Of a DNA stretch of 64,000 nt, positions 18,799-26,926 are shown piece after piece. Each line of letters opens with the position of its first letter. Positions within the stretch are counted from its first letter, which is position 1. The DNA is from Halomonas denitrificans. Lineage in GTDB: Bacteria > Pseudomonadota > Gammaproteobacteria > Xanthomonadales > Wenzhouxiangellaceae. The DNA lies in the NCBI GenBank assembly GCA_019800895.1, contig JAHVKF010000001.1, forward strand, positions 434,001-498,000, written 5' to 3'. Below the pieces are notes generated by a model. That model had not been told where the DNA came from. It made no database searches and worked only from the letters and a program-made list of their open reading frames with translations. A program made the translations under genes and the position numbers.

Positions 18799-19752
18799 CT
18801 AGGCCAGCTTGATCTCCCGCAGCCGCTCCATCAGGTACCCGTGCGAGGTGATCGGCTCCGGGTAGCGGTTCGGCTTGTCGTCGCTGATGCATTGCGGCAG
18901 CGTCTCGATGACGAAGTCCGGGTTCGGGTGAAGGAAGAACGGGATCGAATAGCGCGCCTTGGCCGCCAGGTCGCCGGGCGGGTTGACGACGCGGTGGGTG
19001 GTCGACTGGTAGACGTGGTTGGTCAGGCGCTGGAGCATGTCGCCGACGTTGACGATGATGGTACCCGGCACGGTCGTGACCGGAATCCACTCGCCCTTCT
19101 TGCTGAGAATCTCCAGGCCCTGCTCGCGCGAACCGATCAGCAGCGTGATCAGGTTGATGTCCTCGTGGCGGGCAGCGCGCACGGCGCCCGGGACGGCGTC
19201 GCGGATCGGCGGGTAGTGGATCGGTCGAAGGATCGAATTGCCAAGATCGACCTTGTCGGCGAACCAGTCCGACGGCAGGCCGAGGTCGATCGCGATCGCG
19301 GACAGCATGCGCCGCCCGAGATTGTCCAGCGCGCCGTACAGGGCGAGCGCCGCGGCGCGGAACCCCTCGACCTCGTCGGGCCAGAGATTGGGCAGCAGGA
19401 TGTCCGGGTGCGGGTTGTCCGCGCCCGCGTCCAGCTCCCGGCCCACGTGCCAGAATTCCTTCAGATCGGGCACATCGTGGTCCTTGGCCTGCTCCACGCC
19501 GAAGCCGGTGTAGCCGCGCGCGCCGCCCCTGCCGGGCAGGTGGTAGGCCTGCTTGACGTCCGGGGGCAGGGCGAAGAACGCCTTGAAGCGGTCGTACGCC
19601 CGTTCGATCAGGGCATCGTCGACGCCGTGGTGGGTGATGCCAGCGAAGCCGTATTCGCGATACGCGGCGCCGAGGGCGTCGGTGAAGTCGTCGCGCTTGC
19701 CGGTGAACTCTTCCAGGTCGAGGACCGGGATCCCGTAGCGTTCAGTGTCCAT
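18799..19752 (-). CDS. Isopenicillin-N-synthase-like 2-oxoglutarate/Fe(II) oxygenase
   Basis: This non-haem iron oxygenase has 317 residues. The N-terminal DIOX_N-type region shows IPVLDLEEF and REYGFAGITHHGVDD. The Fe(II) triad is read as His and Asp in AARHEDINLITLLIG and a distal His in YQSTTHRVVNPPG, with the 2-oxoglutarate arginine expected about ten residues later in AKARYSIPFF. The bacterial relatives are mostly uncharacterised, so the substrate is unknown. Its ATG lies 11 bases inside the 3' end of glmM, so it is probably translationally coupled to glmM. Homologues of this oxygenase are generally annotated as single genes; the tie to glmM is a feature of this locus. Confidence 0.87.
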   Translation of the reverse strand: MDTERYGIPVLDLEEFTGKRDDFTDALGAAYREYGFAGITHHGVDDALIERAYDRFKAFFALPPDVKQAYHLPGRGGARGYTGFGVEQAKDHDVPDLKEFWHVGRELDAGADNPHPDILLPNLWPDEVEGFRAAALALYGALDNLGRRMLSAIAIDLGLPSDWFADKVDLGNSILRPIHYPPIRDAVPGAVRAARHEDINLITLLIGSREQGLEILSKKGEWIPVTTVPGTIIVNVGDMLQRLTNHVYQSTTHRVVNPPGDLAAKARYSIPFFLHPNPDFVIETLPQCISDDKPNRYPEPITSHGYLMERLREIKLA

Positions 19753-21115
19753 TGTTCGATTCCGTTCGTCGTGCTTCGTTCTGTACGATGTCGGCCAGCG
19801 ATGCGGCCAGCTCCCGCGCCCGGGACTCTTGCGGCGCCTCGACCATCACCCGGACCACCGGTTCGGTCCCGGAGGGCCGCAGGACGATCCGCCCTTGCCC
19901 GTCGAGCGAGCGCTCGGCGTCGTCGATCGCCTCGGCGATTGCCGGCCTTCGATGCAGGGCCTGCCGGTCGGCACCATCGACCTCGACGTTGACCATCACC
20001 TGCGGATACCTGTGCAGGTCGGCGACCAGTTCGGCCAGCGAGCGACCGCTGGAGACCATGGCCTCCAGCACCTGGAGCGCGCTCACAATACCGCAGCCGG
20101 TGCTCGCCCGATCGAGGCAGAGAATGTGGCCGGAGGCTTCGCCGCCCAGTGTCCAGCCGCGATCGACGAGCGCTTCGTGCACGTGACGATCCCCGACCTG
20201 CGCGCGAGCGAACTCGATTCCGTGTCGACCGAAAGCCTCTTCGAGACCGAAATTGCTCATGACCGTGCCGACCACCCCGCCGTCGAGGCCTCCGGCGGCC
20301 CGGCGGCTGCACGCCAGTGCGTACAGGATGCCATCGCCGTCGACCACGTTGCCGCCGGCGTCGGCCAGGATGACCCGGTCGCCGTCGCCGTCGAACGCGA
20401 CACCGACATCGGCACCTTCTGCGGCCACGCGAGCAGCCATGCCGCCGGGATGGGTGGATCCGCAATCCCGGTTGATGTTCAGCCCGTCCGGTTCGCAGTG
20501 GGTCGCCACCACCCGGGCCCCGAGTTCGCGGAACACGTGCGGCGCGATGCGGAAGGTCGCGCCGTTGGCGCAGTCGACGACCAGCTTCAGCCCGTCGAAG
20601 CGGACGCCGTGCTGCACCGTTCCCTTGCAGAACTCCACGTAGCGTCCCGTCGCGTCGTCGATTCGCCGCGCCTTGCCCAGCCGTTCCGGTGCGACGTGCT
20701 GCATCTCGAGTTCGAGCGCCTGCTCGATCCGGTGCTGGATCGCGTCGGGCATCTTCTGTGCGCTGCCGGAGAAGAACTTGATTCCGTTGTCGTGATACGG
20801 GTTGTGCGAGGCCGAGATCACGATGCCGGCCGCCGCCCCCATCGAGCGTGTCATGTGGGCGACCGCGGGCGTGGGCATCGGCCCGAGCAGCAGGACCTCG
20901 GCGCCCGCCGCGGCCAGACCGGCCTCGAGCGCCGATTCGAACAGGTAACCCGAAATCCGGGTGTCCTTGCCGATCACGACACGGACCGGCCCTCCATGCT
21001 GTTCCTCCAGCGTGCGGCCAGTGGCCCAGCCCAGGCGCAATGCGAATTCCGCGGTGATCGGCGACTCACCGACGCGGCCGCGAATGCCGTCGGTGCCGAA
21101 GTACTTGAAGCTCAT
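19742..21115 (-). CDS. glmM: Phosphoglucosamine mutase
   Basis: GlmM interconverts glucosamine 6-phosphate and glucosamine 1-phosphate for UDP-GlcNAc, peptidoglycan and LPS synthesis. The ATG at 21115 gives 457 residues beginning MSFKYFGTDGIRG, the standard family start. The phosphoserine is Ser103 in VISASHNPYHDNGIK. The metal-binding loop is AFDGDGDR, the substrate loop GEASGHI, and the phosphate-binding loop RPSGTEPVVRVMVEA. All four domains are complete. The common neighbours folP and ftsH are absent. It heads a two-gene unit with the overlapping oxygenase. Confidence 0.95.
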   Translation of the reverse strand: MSFKYFGTDGIRGRVGESPITAEFALRLGWATGRTLEEQHGGPVRVVIGKDTRISGYLFESALEAGLAAAGAEVLLLGPMPTPAVAHMTRSMGAAAGIVISASHNPYHDNGIKFFSGSAQKMPDAIQHRIEQALELEMQHVAPERLGKARRIDDATGRYVEFCKGTVQHGVRFDGLKLVVDCANGATFRIAPHVFRELGARVVATHCEPDGLNINRDCGSTHPGGMAARVAAEGADVGVAFDGDGDRVILADAGGNVVDGDGILYALACSRRAAGGLDGGVVGTVMSNFGLEEAFGRHGIEFARAQVGDRHVHEALVDRGWTLGGEASGHILCLDRASTGCGIVSALQVLEAMVSSGRSLAELVADLHRYPQVMVNVEVDGADRQALHRRPAIAEAIDDAERSLDGQGRIVLRPSGTEPVVRVMVEAPQESRARELAASLADIVQNEARRTESNNGH

Positions 21116-21162
21116 GCGCGCCATTTTACGCCACCGCCCCGCCCGACCGGCATCGGCACCGG

Positions 21163-21168
21163 TTGACA
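21163..21168 (+). promoter_or_regulatory. Possible -35 element for the Mpo1-like gene
   Basis: A consensus TTGACA at 21163-21168 lies in the 108-bp gap between divergent glmM and the Mpo1-like gene. The region 17-18 bases on (about 21186-21191) is only a weak -10 (GACAGA/CAGACT). Confidence 0.3.
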
Positions 21169-21223
21169 CGCCGGCCGGCGACTGGACAGACTGTCGCTCC
21201 AGACACCACGACGGAGAGCCCCG

Positions 21224-21676
21224 ATGCGCACCGCCGACGAGTGGTTCCGCGACTATGGCCAGAGTCATCGCAATTCGACCAACAAGCGGATTCACTGGAT
21301 CTGCGTGCCGCTGATCGTGTGGAGCGTGACCGCGCTGATCTGGTCGATCCCGTCGCCCTTCGACTGGTTGAACTGGGCCGTGGCGATGGCGATCCTGGCC
21401 GAAGCCTGGTACCTCGCCCTGTCGATTCCCCTGGCGATCGGACTGGGCCTGTTCCTGCTCCTGTGCCTGGGGCTCTGCGCGCTGATCGAGTCCAGCGTCG
21501 CGATTCCGCTGTGGCAGATCGGTCTCGCGGTCTTCGTGCTCAGCTGGATCGGCCAGTTCATCGGCCACCACATCGAAGGCCGGAAACCGAGCTTCTTCAA
21601 GGACCTGCAATTCCTCCTCATCGGCCCGGCGTGGCTGCTGGGCTTCGTCTATCGGAAACTGGGCTGGTCGTACTAG
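21224..21676 (+). CDS. Mpo1-like (DUF962/YGL010w) membrane protein
   Basis: This is a 150-residue membrane protein with about four hydrophobic segments. The family signatures are near the ends: YGQSHRNSTNKRIHWICVP at about 11-29, and QFIGHHIEGRKPSFFKDLQF at about 108-127. The conserved histidines are those proposed to bind iron. The yeast relative Mpo1 is an Fe(II)-dependent dioxygenase in alpha-oxidation of 2-hydroxy fatty acids. For bacterial members this role is inference, and a role in turning over phytosphingosine-like or hydroxy acyl chains is unproven. It stands alone, convergent with the methionine gamma-lyase gene 27 bases away. Confidence 0.85.
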   Translation: MRTADEWFRDYGQSHRNSTNKRIHWICVPLIVWSVTALIWSIPSPFDWLNWAVAMAILAEAWYLALSIPLAIGLGLFLLLCLGLCALIESSVAIPLWQIGLAVFVLSWIGQFIGHHIEGRKPSFFKDLQFLLIGPAWLLGFVYRKLGWSY

Positions 21677-21703
21677 CTCGCTCCTTTCCTCGAAGCGACG
21701 GGT

Positions 21704-22912
21704 TCAAGCCGCACGCAGCCGCGAGGCCGCCAGCGCCGAATCCAGATCACCGACCAGGTCTTCCGGCGTTTCCAGTCCCACCGAAAGCCGGATCAGGCCC
21801 TCGGCGATCCCGTGGCGCGCGCGCTCCTCGGCGGTCATCGTCGAGTGGGTCATGCTCGCAGGGTGCTGGACCAGCGACTCGGCGTCGCCGAGCGAGACGG
21901 CCCTGCGGATCAGCTGCAGCGAATCCATGAAACGGACGCCGGCGTCCAGCCCGCCCTCGAGTTCGAAGGCGATCATGCCGCCGAATCCGGCCATCTGTCG
22001 AACGGCGAGCTCGCGCTGCGGACACGACCCCAGCCCCGGGTAGTGGACGCGGGCCACGCCGGCCTGGCGCTCCAGCCAGGTCGCGATCCGGCCCGCCGAC
22101 TGGCAATGACGCTGCATGCGCAGCTCCAGGGTCTTCAGGCCACGCATCACCAGGTGCGCGGTCAGCGGTGCCATGACCGCGCCGGTCAGGTCCTTCAGCC
22201 CTTCCAGGCGGACGCGTTCCATGCCCTCGGCCGGCCCGACCACCAGGCCGGCGACGAGGTCGCCGTGTCCCCCGAGGTACTTGGTGGCGGAGTGGACGAC
22301 ATAGTCGGCCCCGCGTTCGATCGGCCGGGTCAGCACCGGCGTGGCGTAGGTGTTGTCGACGACCACGGTCGCGCCCGCCCGGCGTGCGATCGTCGAAACC
22401 GCCTCGACGTCGACCAGGCGCATGGTCGGATTGGCCGGCGTTTCGAAGTACACCACCCTGGTGGACGGTCCGATCGCCCGGGCCAGTCGGTCCGCGTCGG
22501 AAAGATCGATGTGCCGGACCCGCACGCCGAAGCGGGCGAGTCCATGGTGGAGAAACGAATACGTGCAGCCGTAGAGCGCTTCGTCGGCAATGATTTCGTC
22601 CCCGGGCGCGACCAGTGTCCAGAGCAGCGACGTGATCGCGCCCATCCCGGACGCGGTCGCCAGCGCCGCTTCGCCGCCCTCCAGCGACGCGACCCGGCGT
22701 TCGAGCAGATCGACGGTGGGATTGGAGATGCGCGAATAGACATGACCCGGCTGCTCACCGGCGAAGCGCGCCGCGCCGTCGGCCACCCGATCGAAGGTGA
22801 ACGTCGAGGTCAGGTGAACCGGCGGTGTCAGCGCGCCGTGGGGATCACCGGCGTCGCCGGCATGGATTGCACGGGTGGCGAACCCGGGCTCGAGGTCTTT
22901 GGACGGGTGCAT
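21704..22912 (-). CDS. mdeA: Methionine gamma-lyase
   Basis: This PLP enzyme splits L-methionine to methanethiol, ammonia and 2-oxobutyrate. The ATG at 22912 gives 402 residues, close to the Pseudomonas enzyme. The PLP lysine is in VVHSATKYLGGHGD, and VVVDNTYATP precedes it. The active-site Cys that marks methionine gamma-lyase over cystathionine lyases is present in ALYGCTYSFLHHG. The C-terminal SLGDAESLVQHPASMTHS is also typical. A divergent Lrp/AsnC regulator 116 bp away mirrors the mdeA-mdeR pairing known in Pseudomonas putida. Cystathionine gamma-lyase activity cannot be excluded, but the Cys argues for methionine. Confidence 0.88.
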   Translation of the reverse strand: MHPSKDLEPGFATRAIHAGDAGDPHGALTPPVHLTSTFTFDRVADGAARFAGEQPGHVYSRISNPTVDLLERRVASLEGGEAALATASGMGAITSLLWTLVAPGDEIIADEALYGCTYSFLHHGLARFGVRVRHIDLSDADRLARAIGPSTRVVYFETPANPTMRLVDVEAVSTIARRAGATVVVDNTYATPVLTRPIERGADYVVHSATKYLGGHGDLVAGLVVGPAEGMERVRLEGLKDLTGAVMAPLTAHLVMRGLKTLELRMQRHCQSAGRIATWLERQAGVARVHYPGLGSCPQRELAVRQMAGFGGMIAFELEGGLDAGVRFMDSLQLIRRAVSLGDAESLVQHPASMTHSTMTAEERARHGIAEGLIRLSVGLETPEDLVGDLDSALAASRLRAA

Positions 22913-22999
22913 CGAACGGGCCCTTTCGGTCGAGGCGACCAGCCTACTGCTGCCCCGGCGAAAGATGCTTGCCAAATCTCCTCGCACAGCGCAGGATAC

Positions 23000-23014
23000 T
23001 GGCAGAATCTGCCA
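23000..23014. promoter_or_regulatory. Perfect palindrome, candidate Lrp-type operator
   Basis: TGGCAGA-A-TCTGCCA is a perfect 7-1-7 inverted repeat lying 14 bases upstream of the regulator's GTG start, in the gap shared with mdeA. A half-site-like CTTGCCAAATC sits about 35 bases closer to mdeA. The position fits autoregulation and control of mdeA. Confidence 0.55.
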
Positions 23015-23028
23015 ATCCAGATCCCCCC

Positions 23029-23487
23029 GTGGACAAGAAAGATCTTCAAATCGCGCACGAACTGCAACTGAGTGGCCGGCTGAGCAACCAGGAACTGGCC
23101 GAGCGCGTGAGCCTGTCGCCGTCGCCGTGCCTGCGGCGCGTGCGCCAACTCGAAGCCAGGGGGGTGATTCGCGGCTACACCGCGATCGTCGACCAGTCGG
23201 CGCTCGGCTACCCGATCACCGTGTTCGTACGGATCGCTCTGCAACGCCACGATACGCGGACCGTTGCGGAATTCGAGCGCCGGGTCCGCGCGATCGAAGA
23301 GATCCTCGACTGCTTCCTGATGACCGGACAGCGCGACTACCTGATGCGGGTGGTGGCCCGCAGCCTGGAGGGCTACGAGCGGTTCATCCGGGACGTGATC
23401 CATACGATCCCCGGGATCGGCTCGATCGATACGAGTTTCGCCTATGGGGTGGTCAAGCAGGCACGCGCTCTGCCCGCTCGAGGATGA
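23029..23487 (+). CDS. mdeR: Lrp/AsnC family regulator, probably MdeR-like
   Basis: From the GTG at 23029 it encodes 152 residues: an N-terminal helix-turn-helix (about 5-60, LQIAHELQLSGRLSNQELAE then VSLSPSPCLRRVRQLE) and the C-terminal RAM/effector domain (about 70-145, with VVARSLEGYERFIRDVI). This start is the family one; the frame stays open upstream with sequence that is not family-like. Lrp-type regulators form octamers or dimers of dimers and sense amino acids. The divergent mdeA and the palindrome between them suggest it activates methionine breakdown in response to methionine, as MdeR does in P. putida. That role is by analogy. Bkd- or Put-type specificity is possible. Confidence 0.85.
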   Translation: MDKKDLQIAHELQLSGRLSNQELAERVSLSPSPCLRRVRQLEARGVIRGYTAIVDQSALGYPITVFVRIALQRHDTRTVAEFERRVRAIEEILDCFLMTGQRDYLMRVVARSLEGYERFIRDVIHTIPGIGSIDTSFAYGVVKQARALPARG

Positions 23488-23526
23488 TGCAGGCTCGGAG
23501 GCCGGACAGGCCGGCGCCGATCGCGT

Positions 23527-23913
23527 TCAATCCTCGAGATGTTCGCCGTAGGCCTCGGCGTCCATCAACTCGTCGAGCTCTCCCTCGTCTTCCGGCTTGA
23601 CCGTGAACAGCCAGCCGTCACCGTAGGGGTCGTTGTTGACCGTCTCGGGCGAATCCTCGAGCAGTCCGTTGATCGCGACGACCTCGCCGGTGACCGGCGA
23701 GTAGATGTCCGATGCAGCCTTGACCGATTCGACGACGGCGCAGGCTTCGCCTCGGGTGACGGTTGCGCCTTCTTCCGGCAGCTCGACGAACACCAGGTCG
23801 CCGAGCTGCTCCTGGGCGTGGTCGCTGATGCCGACCCGGACCAGGCCGTCGTCCTGGGACTCGGCCCACTCGTGGCTGTCCGCGTAACGCAGTTCCGACG
23901 GAATCTCGCTCAT
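23527..23913 (-). CDS. gcvH: Glycine cleavage system H protein
   Basis: This 128-residue lipoyl carrier shuttles the aminomethyl group between the P, T and L proteins. The lipoylated lysine is in [15 protein letters not shown] at about residue 65. YADSHEWAE near the N-terminus and [18 protein letters not shown] are hallmarks. It follows gcvT by 93 bp on the same strand, so the two are likely co-transcribed. gcvP is not in the window. Kbl upstream in the same region also makes glycine, so glycine production and cleavage are encoded near one another. Confidence 0.96.
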   Translation of the reverse strand: MSEIPSELRYADSHEWAESQDDGLVRVGISDHAQEQLGDLVFVELPEEGATVTRGEACAVVESVKAASDIYSPVTGEVVAINGLLEDSPETVNNDPYGDGWLFTVKPEDEGELDELMDAEAYGEHLED

Positions 23914-24006
23914 CTCGACGTCCTCGATTCGAAAGTAGACCAGGTCCGGGATTCTAGCCTTCCGGCCAGGGGATTGTCAGCGCAACACGCGCTGCGCGCC
24001 GGCCGT

Positions 24007-25107
24007 TCAGCCATCGTCGGGTTCGGCGAGGACGGCCTCGGCGACCCGGCCGTTGCGGACGAAGGGCAGCTTGACGACGCGCGCCGGCAGGCGCTTGCCG
24101 CGAAGCTCGACCTCGACCTCGCCGCTCGCTCCGGTCGGAATCCGGGCCATCGCCACCGGCCGACCCACCGTGGGCCCGAATCCGCCGCTGGTCACTTCGC
24201 CGTCGCCCGACGCGGTGATCACCCGGGCACCGGAACGAGGAATGCCCCCGGTCCCGAGCACCAGCCCGACGAGCTGGCGATCGACTCCGCCCTCGCGCTG
24301 GGCCTCGAGCGCGCCCCGGCCGATGAAGTCCCGTTCGGAGGGCTCGAACGCCACCGTCCAGGCCAGGTTCGACTCCAGCGGGGTGGTGGTCGTATCCATG
24401 TCCTGGCCGTAGAGGTTCAGGCCGGCCTCGAGGCGGAGGGAATCGCGCGCACCCAGCCCGCAGGGCGCAACGCCGGCGTCGAGCAGGGTCTGGAACAGGT
24501 CCCCGATCAGCCCGTTCGGCAGCACGATCTCGCAGCCGTCCTCGCCGGTGTAACCGGTTCGCGCGATGAACAGTTCGCCGTGGAGCATCGAGCGGAACGG
24601 CTTCAGATGCTCGATATCCGGCACGCCTAGGCGCTCGGCGAGCACAGCGCGCGCTTCGGGCCCCTGCACGGCCAGCATGGCAAGGTCGTCGCGCTCGCGG
24701 ATCGTGACGTCCTCCCCGGCCAGCCGTTCGTTCATCCACGCCAGGTCGCCGTCGCGCGTCGCGGCATTGACGACCAGGCGATAGAAGCCCGCCTCGATGC
24801 GGTAGGTGATGAGGTCATCGATGATGCCGCCGTCGTCGTTCAGCATGCAGCCGTAGATGGCCTGGCCGTCCTCGCGGATCTTGTCGACGTCGTTGGCGAG
24901 CAGCCGGCGCAGACCTTCGCGCGCGCCGTCGCCCTCCACGTCCACGACGGTCATGTGCGACACGTCGAACATCCCCGCGCGCTCGCGCACCGCCTGGTGT
25001 TCCTCGACCAGGGAGCCGTAGCGAATCGGCAGCGACCAGCCGGCGAATTCCACCATCCGGGCACCGGCCTCGATATGGGCGTCGTACAGGGGAGTCTTTG
25101 CAGCCAT
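24007..25107 (-). CDS. gcvT: Glycine cleavage system aminomethyltransferase (T protein)
   Basis: GcvT releases ammonia from the H-protein-bound intermediate and forms 5,10-methylene-tetrahydrofolate. Its 366 residues are normal. MVEFAGWSLPIRYGSLVEEH near the N-terminus, RAGMFDVSHM, the catalytic Asp in LNDDGGIIDDLITYR (about 90-104), RTGYTGEDGCEIV and GLGARDSLRLEAGL are in the family order. The start is the ATG at 25107 with GAAAGG as a Shine-Dalgarno. A TACACT -10-like hexamer lies about 50 bases upstream on the minus strand. No glycine riboswitch consensus was recognised in the 126-bp upstream gap. Confidence 0.95.
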   Translation of the reverse strand: MAAKTPLYDAHIEAGARMVEFAGWSLPIRYGSLVEEHQAVRERAGMFDVSHMTVVDVEGDGAREGLRRLLANDVDKIREDGQAIYGCMLNDDGGIIDDLITYRIEAGFYRLVVNAATRDGDLAWMNERLAGEDVTIRERDDLAMLAVQGPEARAVLAERLGVPDIEHLKPFRSMLHGELFIARTGYTGEDGCEIVLPNGLIGDLFQTLLDAGVAPCGLGARDSLRLEAGLNLYGQDMDTTTTPLESNLAWTVAFEPSERDFIGRGALEAQREGGVDRQLVGLVLGTGGIPRSGARVITASGDGEVTSGGFGPTVGRPVAMARIPTGASGEVEVELRGKRLPARVVKLPFVRNGRVAEAVLAEPDDG

Positions 25108-25233
25108 TGAAGTCTCGTTGAACCTTTCGAGAAGGTCGTGACGGAGCAGCCGGTTAGTGTAGCCGGGAAGCGCCCCGGAATCTGCCCGATCGTCGTTGCC
25201 GAGGCGACGTCACGCAGGTCGGCGCTCGCCGCG

Positions 25234-26886
25234 TCAGCGATCGGCGGTGCGACCGCCGAGCCGCCGCATCAGCAACACGGCAGGAATCGCGCCGAGCACG
25301 ACGAGGACCAGCGCCGGCAGGGCCGCCCGTTCCCATTGGCCCTCGGCGGTCAGTTCGTAGATGCGGGTCGCGAGCGTATCCCAGCCGAAGGGCCGGAGCA
25401 TCAGCGTGGCCGGCATTTCCTTTGCGATCTCGACCAGGGCGAGCAGGAAAGCCGTGGCCAGGCCCGGCCGGAGCAGCGGCAGCATGACCCGCCACAGGCG
25501 CTCCCAGCGGGACGCGCCGAGACTGCGCGCACTCTCGAACAGCTCGGGCCGGATTCGCGCCGCCACGCCTTCCAGCGGGCCCCAGGCCACGCGCACGAAG
25601 CGGATCAGGTAGGCCAGGAGGAGCGCGAGCAGGCCGCCGGCCAGGGTCGTCTCGAGCACCCGGTCGACGCCCGTCAGCGCGAGCATGATCGCCACGGCCA
25701 GCACCGTGCCCGGAATCGCGTAGCCGCTCGCGGCCAGCTCGCTCAGCAGCGTAAAACGGCGCGACGCGCGGTAGCCGGCGAGCAACAGGACGAGGCCGCC
25801 GGCCACGACCCCGGCAGCACCCAGCGCCCCCAGCATCACGGTGTTGCCGATCAGTCGCAGGGCGCCGGCGTCGGCCATGCCGCCGATCGACGGCAGGGAC
25901 CACGCCAGCAGCTGGACCAGCGGAATGATCACGGCGGCCAGCAGCACCGCCGACTGCAGCGCGGTGGCCGCCCAGCCCCGGGCGCCCCGCAGCACGATGC
26001 GGTTCGGTACCGTTCGGCGCTCCGCGCGCCGGACCCGCGCCGAGCGGCTGGCGCGCTCGGCGAACACCAGGACGAGCATGAAGGCCATCAGCAGGGAGGC
26101 GAGCTGGGTGGCCGCGCGCAGGTCGAACAGGCCCAGCCAGGTCCGGTAGATCGCGGTGGTGAAGGTGTCGAATCCGTAGATCGAGACCGCACCGAAGTCG
26201 GCCAGCGCTTCCATCAGGGCCAGGGCCAGGCCGGCCACGATCGCCGGTCGGGCCGCCGGCAGGCTGACCCGCAGGAACACGCTCACCGGACCGGCCCCCA
26301 GGCTGCGGCCGGCCTCGAAGGCCACCAGTCCTCCTGCGCTGAACGAGGCGCGCGCGAGCAGGTAGACATAGGGATAGAACGCCAGTACCAGGATCGGCAG
26401 CACGCCGGCCGGCCGGGCCAGCGCGCCGAGCCAGCCGGGGGTGGCGCCGAAGGCTTCGCGCAGGGCGGTCTGCAGCGGCCCGGCGAAGTCCAGCAGGCCG
26501 AGGTAGATGAACGCCAGCACGTAGGTCGGAAAGGCCAGCGGAAGAATCAGCAGGGGATCGAGCCAGCGCCGGAGCGGATACTCGCAGCAGGCCGACAGCC
26601 AGGCGAGGCCGACGCCGAGCACGGCCACGCCGACGCCGACCACGCCGAGCAGGAGAGCGCTGTGCCCGATCAGCCGGGGCAGCAGCCAGGTCGAGAGATG
26701 GCTCCAGACTTCGCCGTCGACCTGAAGCCAGCTCAGGGCGAGCATCAGTATCGGCAGCCCGACCAGCGCCAGCAGCGGCGCCATCAGCAGCAAGCGCGTC
26801 GACGGCCGCCGGCGCGTCTTGCCGCGTCGAACCGGCGCCGGCGGGAGATCCGCCGGCGCAATCACCGGAGCCGATCCCCCGTTCAC
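25234..26886 (-). CDS. fbpB: Iron(III) ABC transporter fused permease
   Basis: This 550-residue inner-membrane protein has about twelve hydrophobic segments in two similar halves, the FbpB/SfuB architecture in which two permease domains are fused. Each half has an EAA-type loop contacting the ATPase: EAGRSLGAGPVSVFLRVSLP in the first and ESARSLGASRWERLWRVMLP in the second. It follows fbpA by 40 bases. The GTG start lies inside an 18-base palindrome. The matching FbpC ATPase is not adjacent; gcvT comes next. The iron role is inferred from FbpA and the Fur box. Thiamine or spermidine permeases of similar shape are less likely. Confidence 0.88.
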   Translation of the reverse strand: MNGGSAPVIAPADLPPAPVRRGKTRRRPSTRLLLMAPLLALVGLPILMLALSWLQVDGEVWSHLSTWLLPRLIGHSALLLGVVGVGVAVLGVGLAWLSACCEYPLRRWLDPLLILPLAFPTYVLAFIYLGLLDFAGPLQTALREAFGATPGWLGALARPAGVLPILVLAFYPYVYLLARASFSAGGLVAFEAGRSLGAGPVSVFLRVSLPAARPAIVAGLALALMEALADFGAVSIYGFDTFTTAIYRTWLGLFDLRAATQLASLLMAFMLVLVFAERASRSARVRRAERRTVPNRIVLRGARGWAATALQSAVLLAAVIIPLVQLLAWSLPSIGGMADAGALRLIGNTVMLGALGAAGVVAGGLVLLLAGYRASRRFTLLSELAASGYAIPGTVLAVAIMLALTGVDRVLETTLAGGLLALLLAYLIRFVRVAWGPLEGVAARIRPELFESARSLGASRWERLWRVMLPLLRPGLATAFLLALVEIAKEMPATLMLRPFGWDTLATRIYELTAEGQWERAALPALVLVVLGAIPAVLLMRRLGGRTADR

Positions 26887-26898
26887 CGCGCGGTGAAC
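26881..26898 (-). promoter_or_regulatory. Palindrome covering the fbpB start codon
   Basis: GTTCACCGCGCGGTGAAC is a perfect 18-base palindrome between fbpA and fbpB. In the mRNA it can fold as a 7-bp stem with a 4-base loop, and the GTG start of fbpB lies in the 3' side of that stem. It could lower permease translation relative to the binding protein. Confidence 0.5.
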
Positions 26899-26926
26899 GG
26901 GGTCGGCGAACGCGTTGCCGTCCGGG

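Noticed and set aside
25108-25233. Glycine riboswitch ahead of gcvT
   Set aside because: The conserved glycine aptamer core sequences were not found in this short gap.
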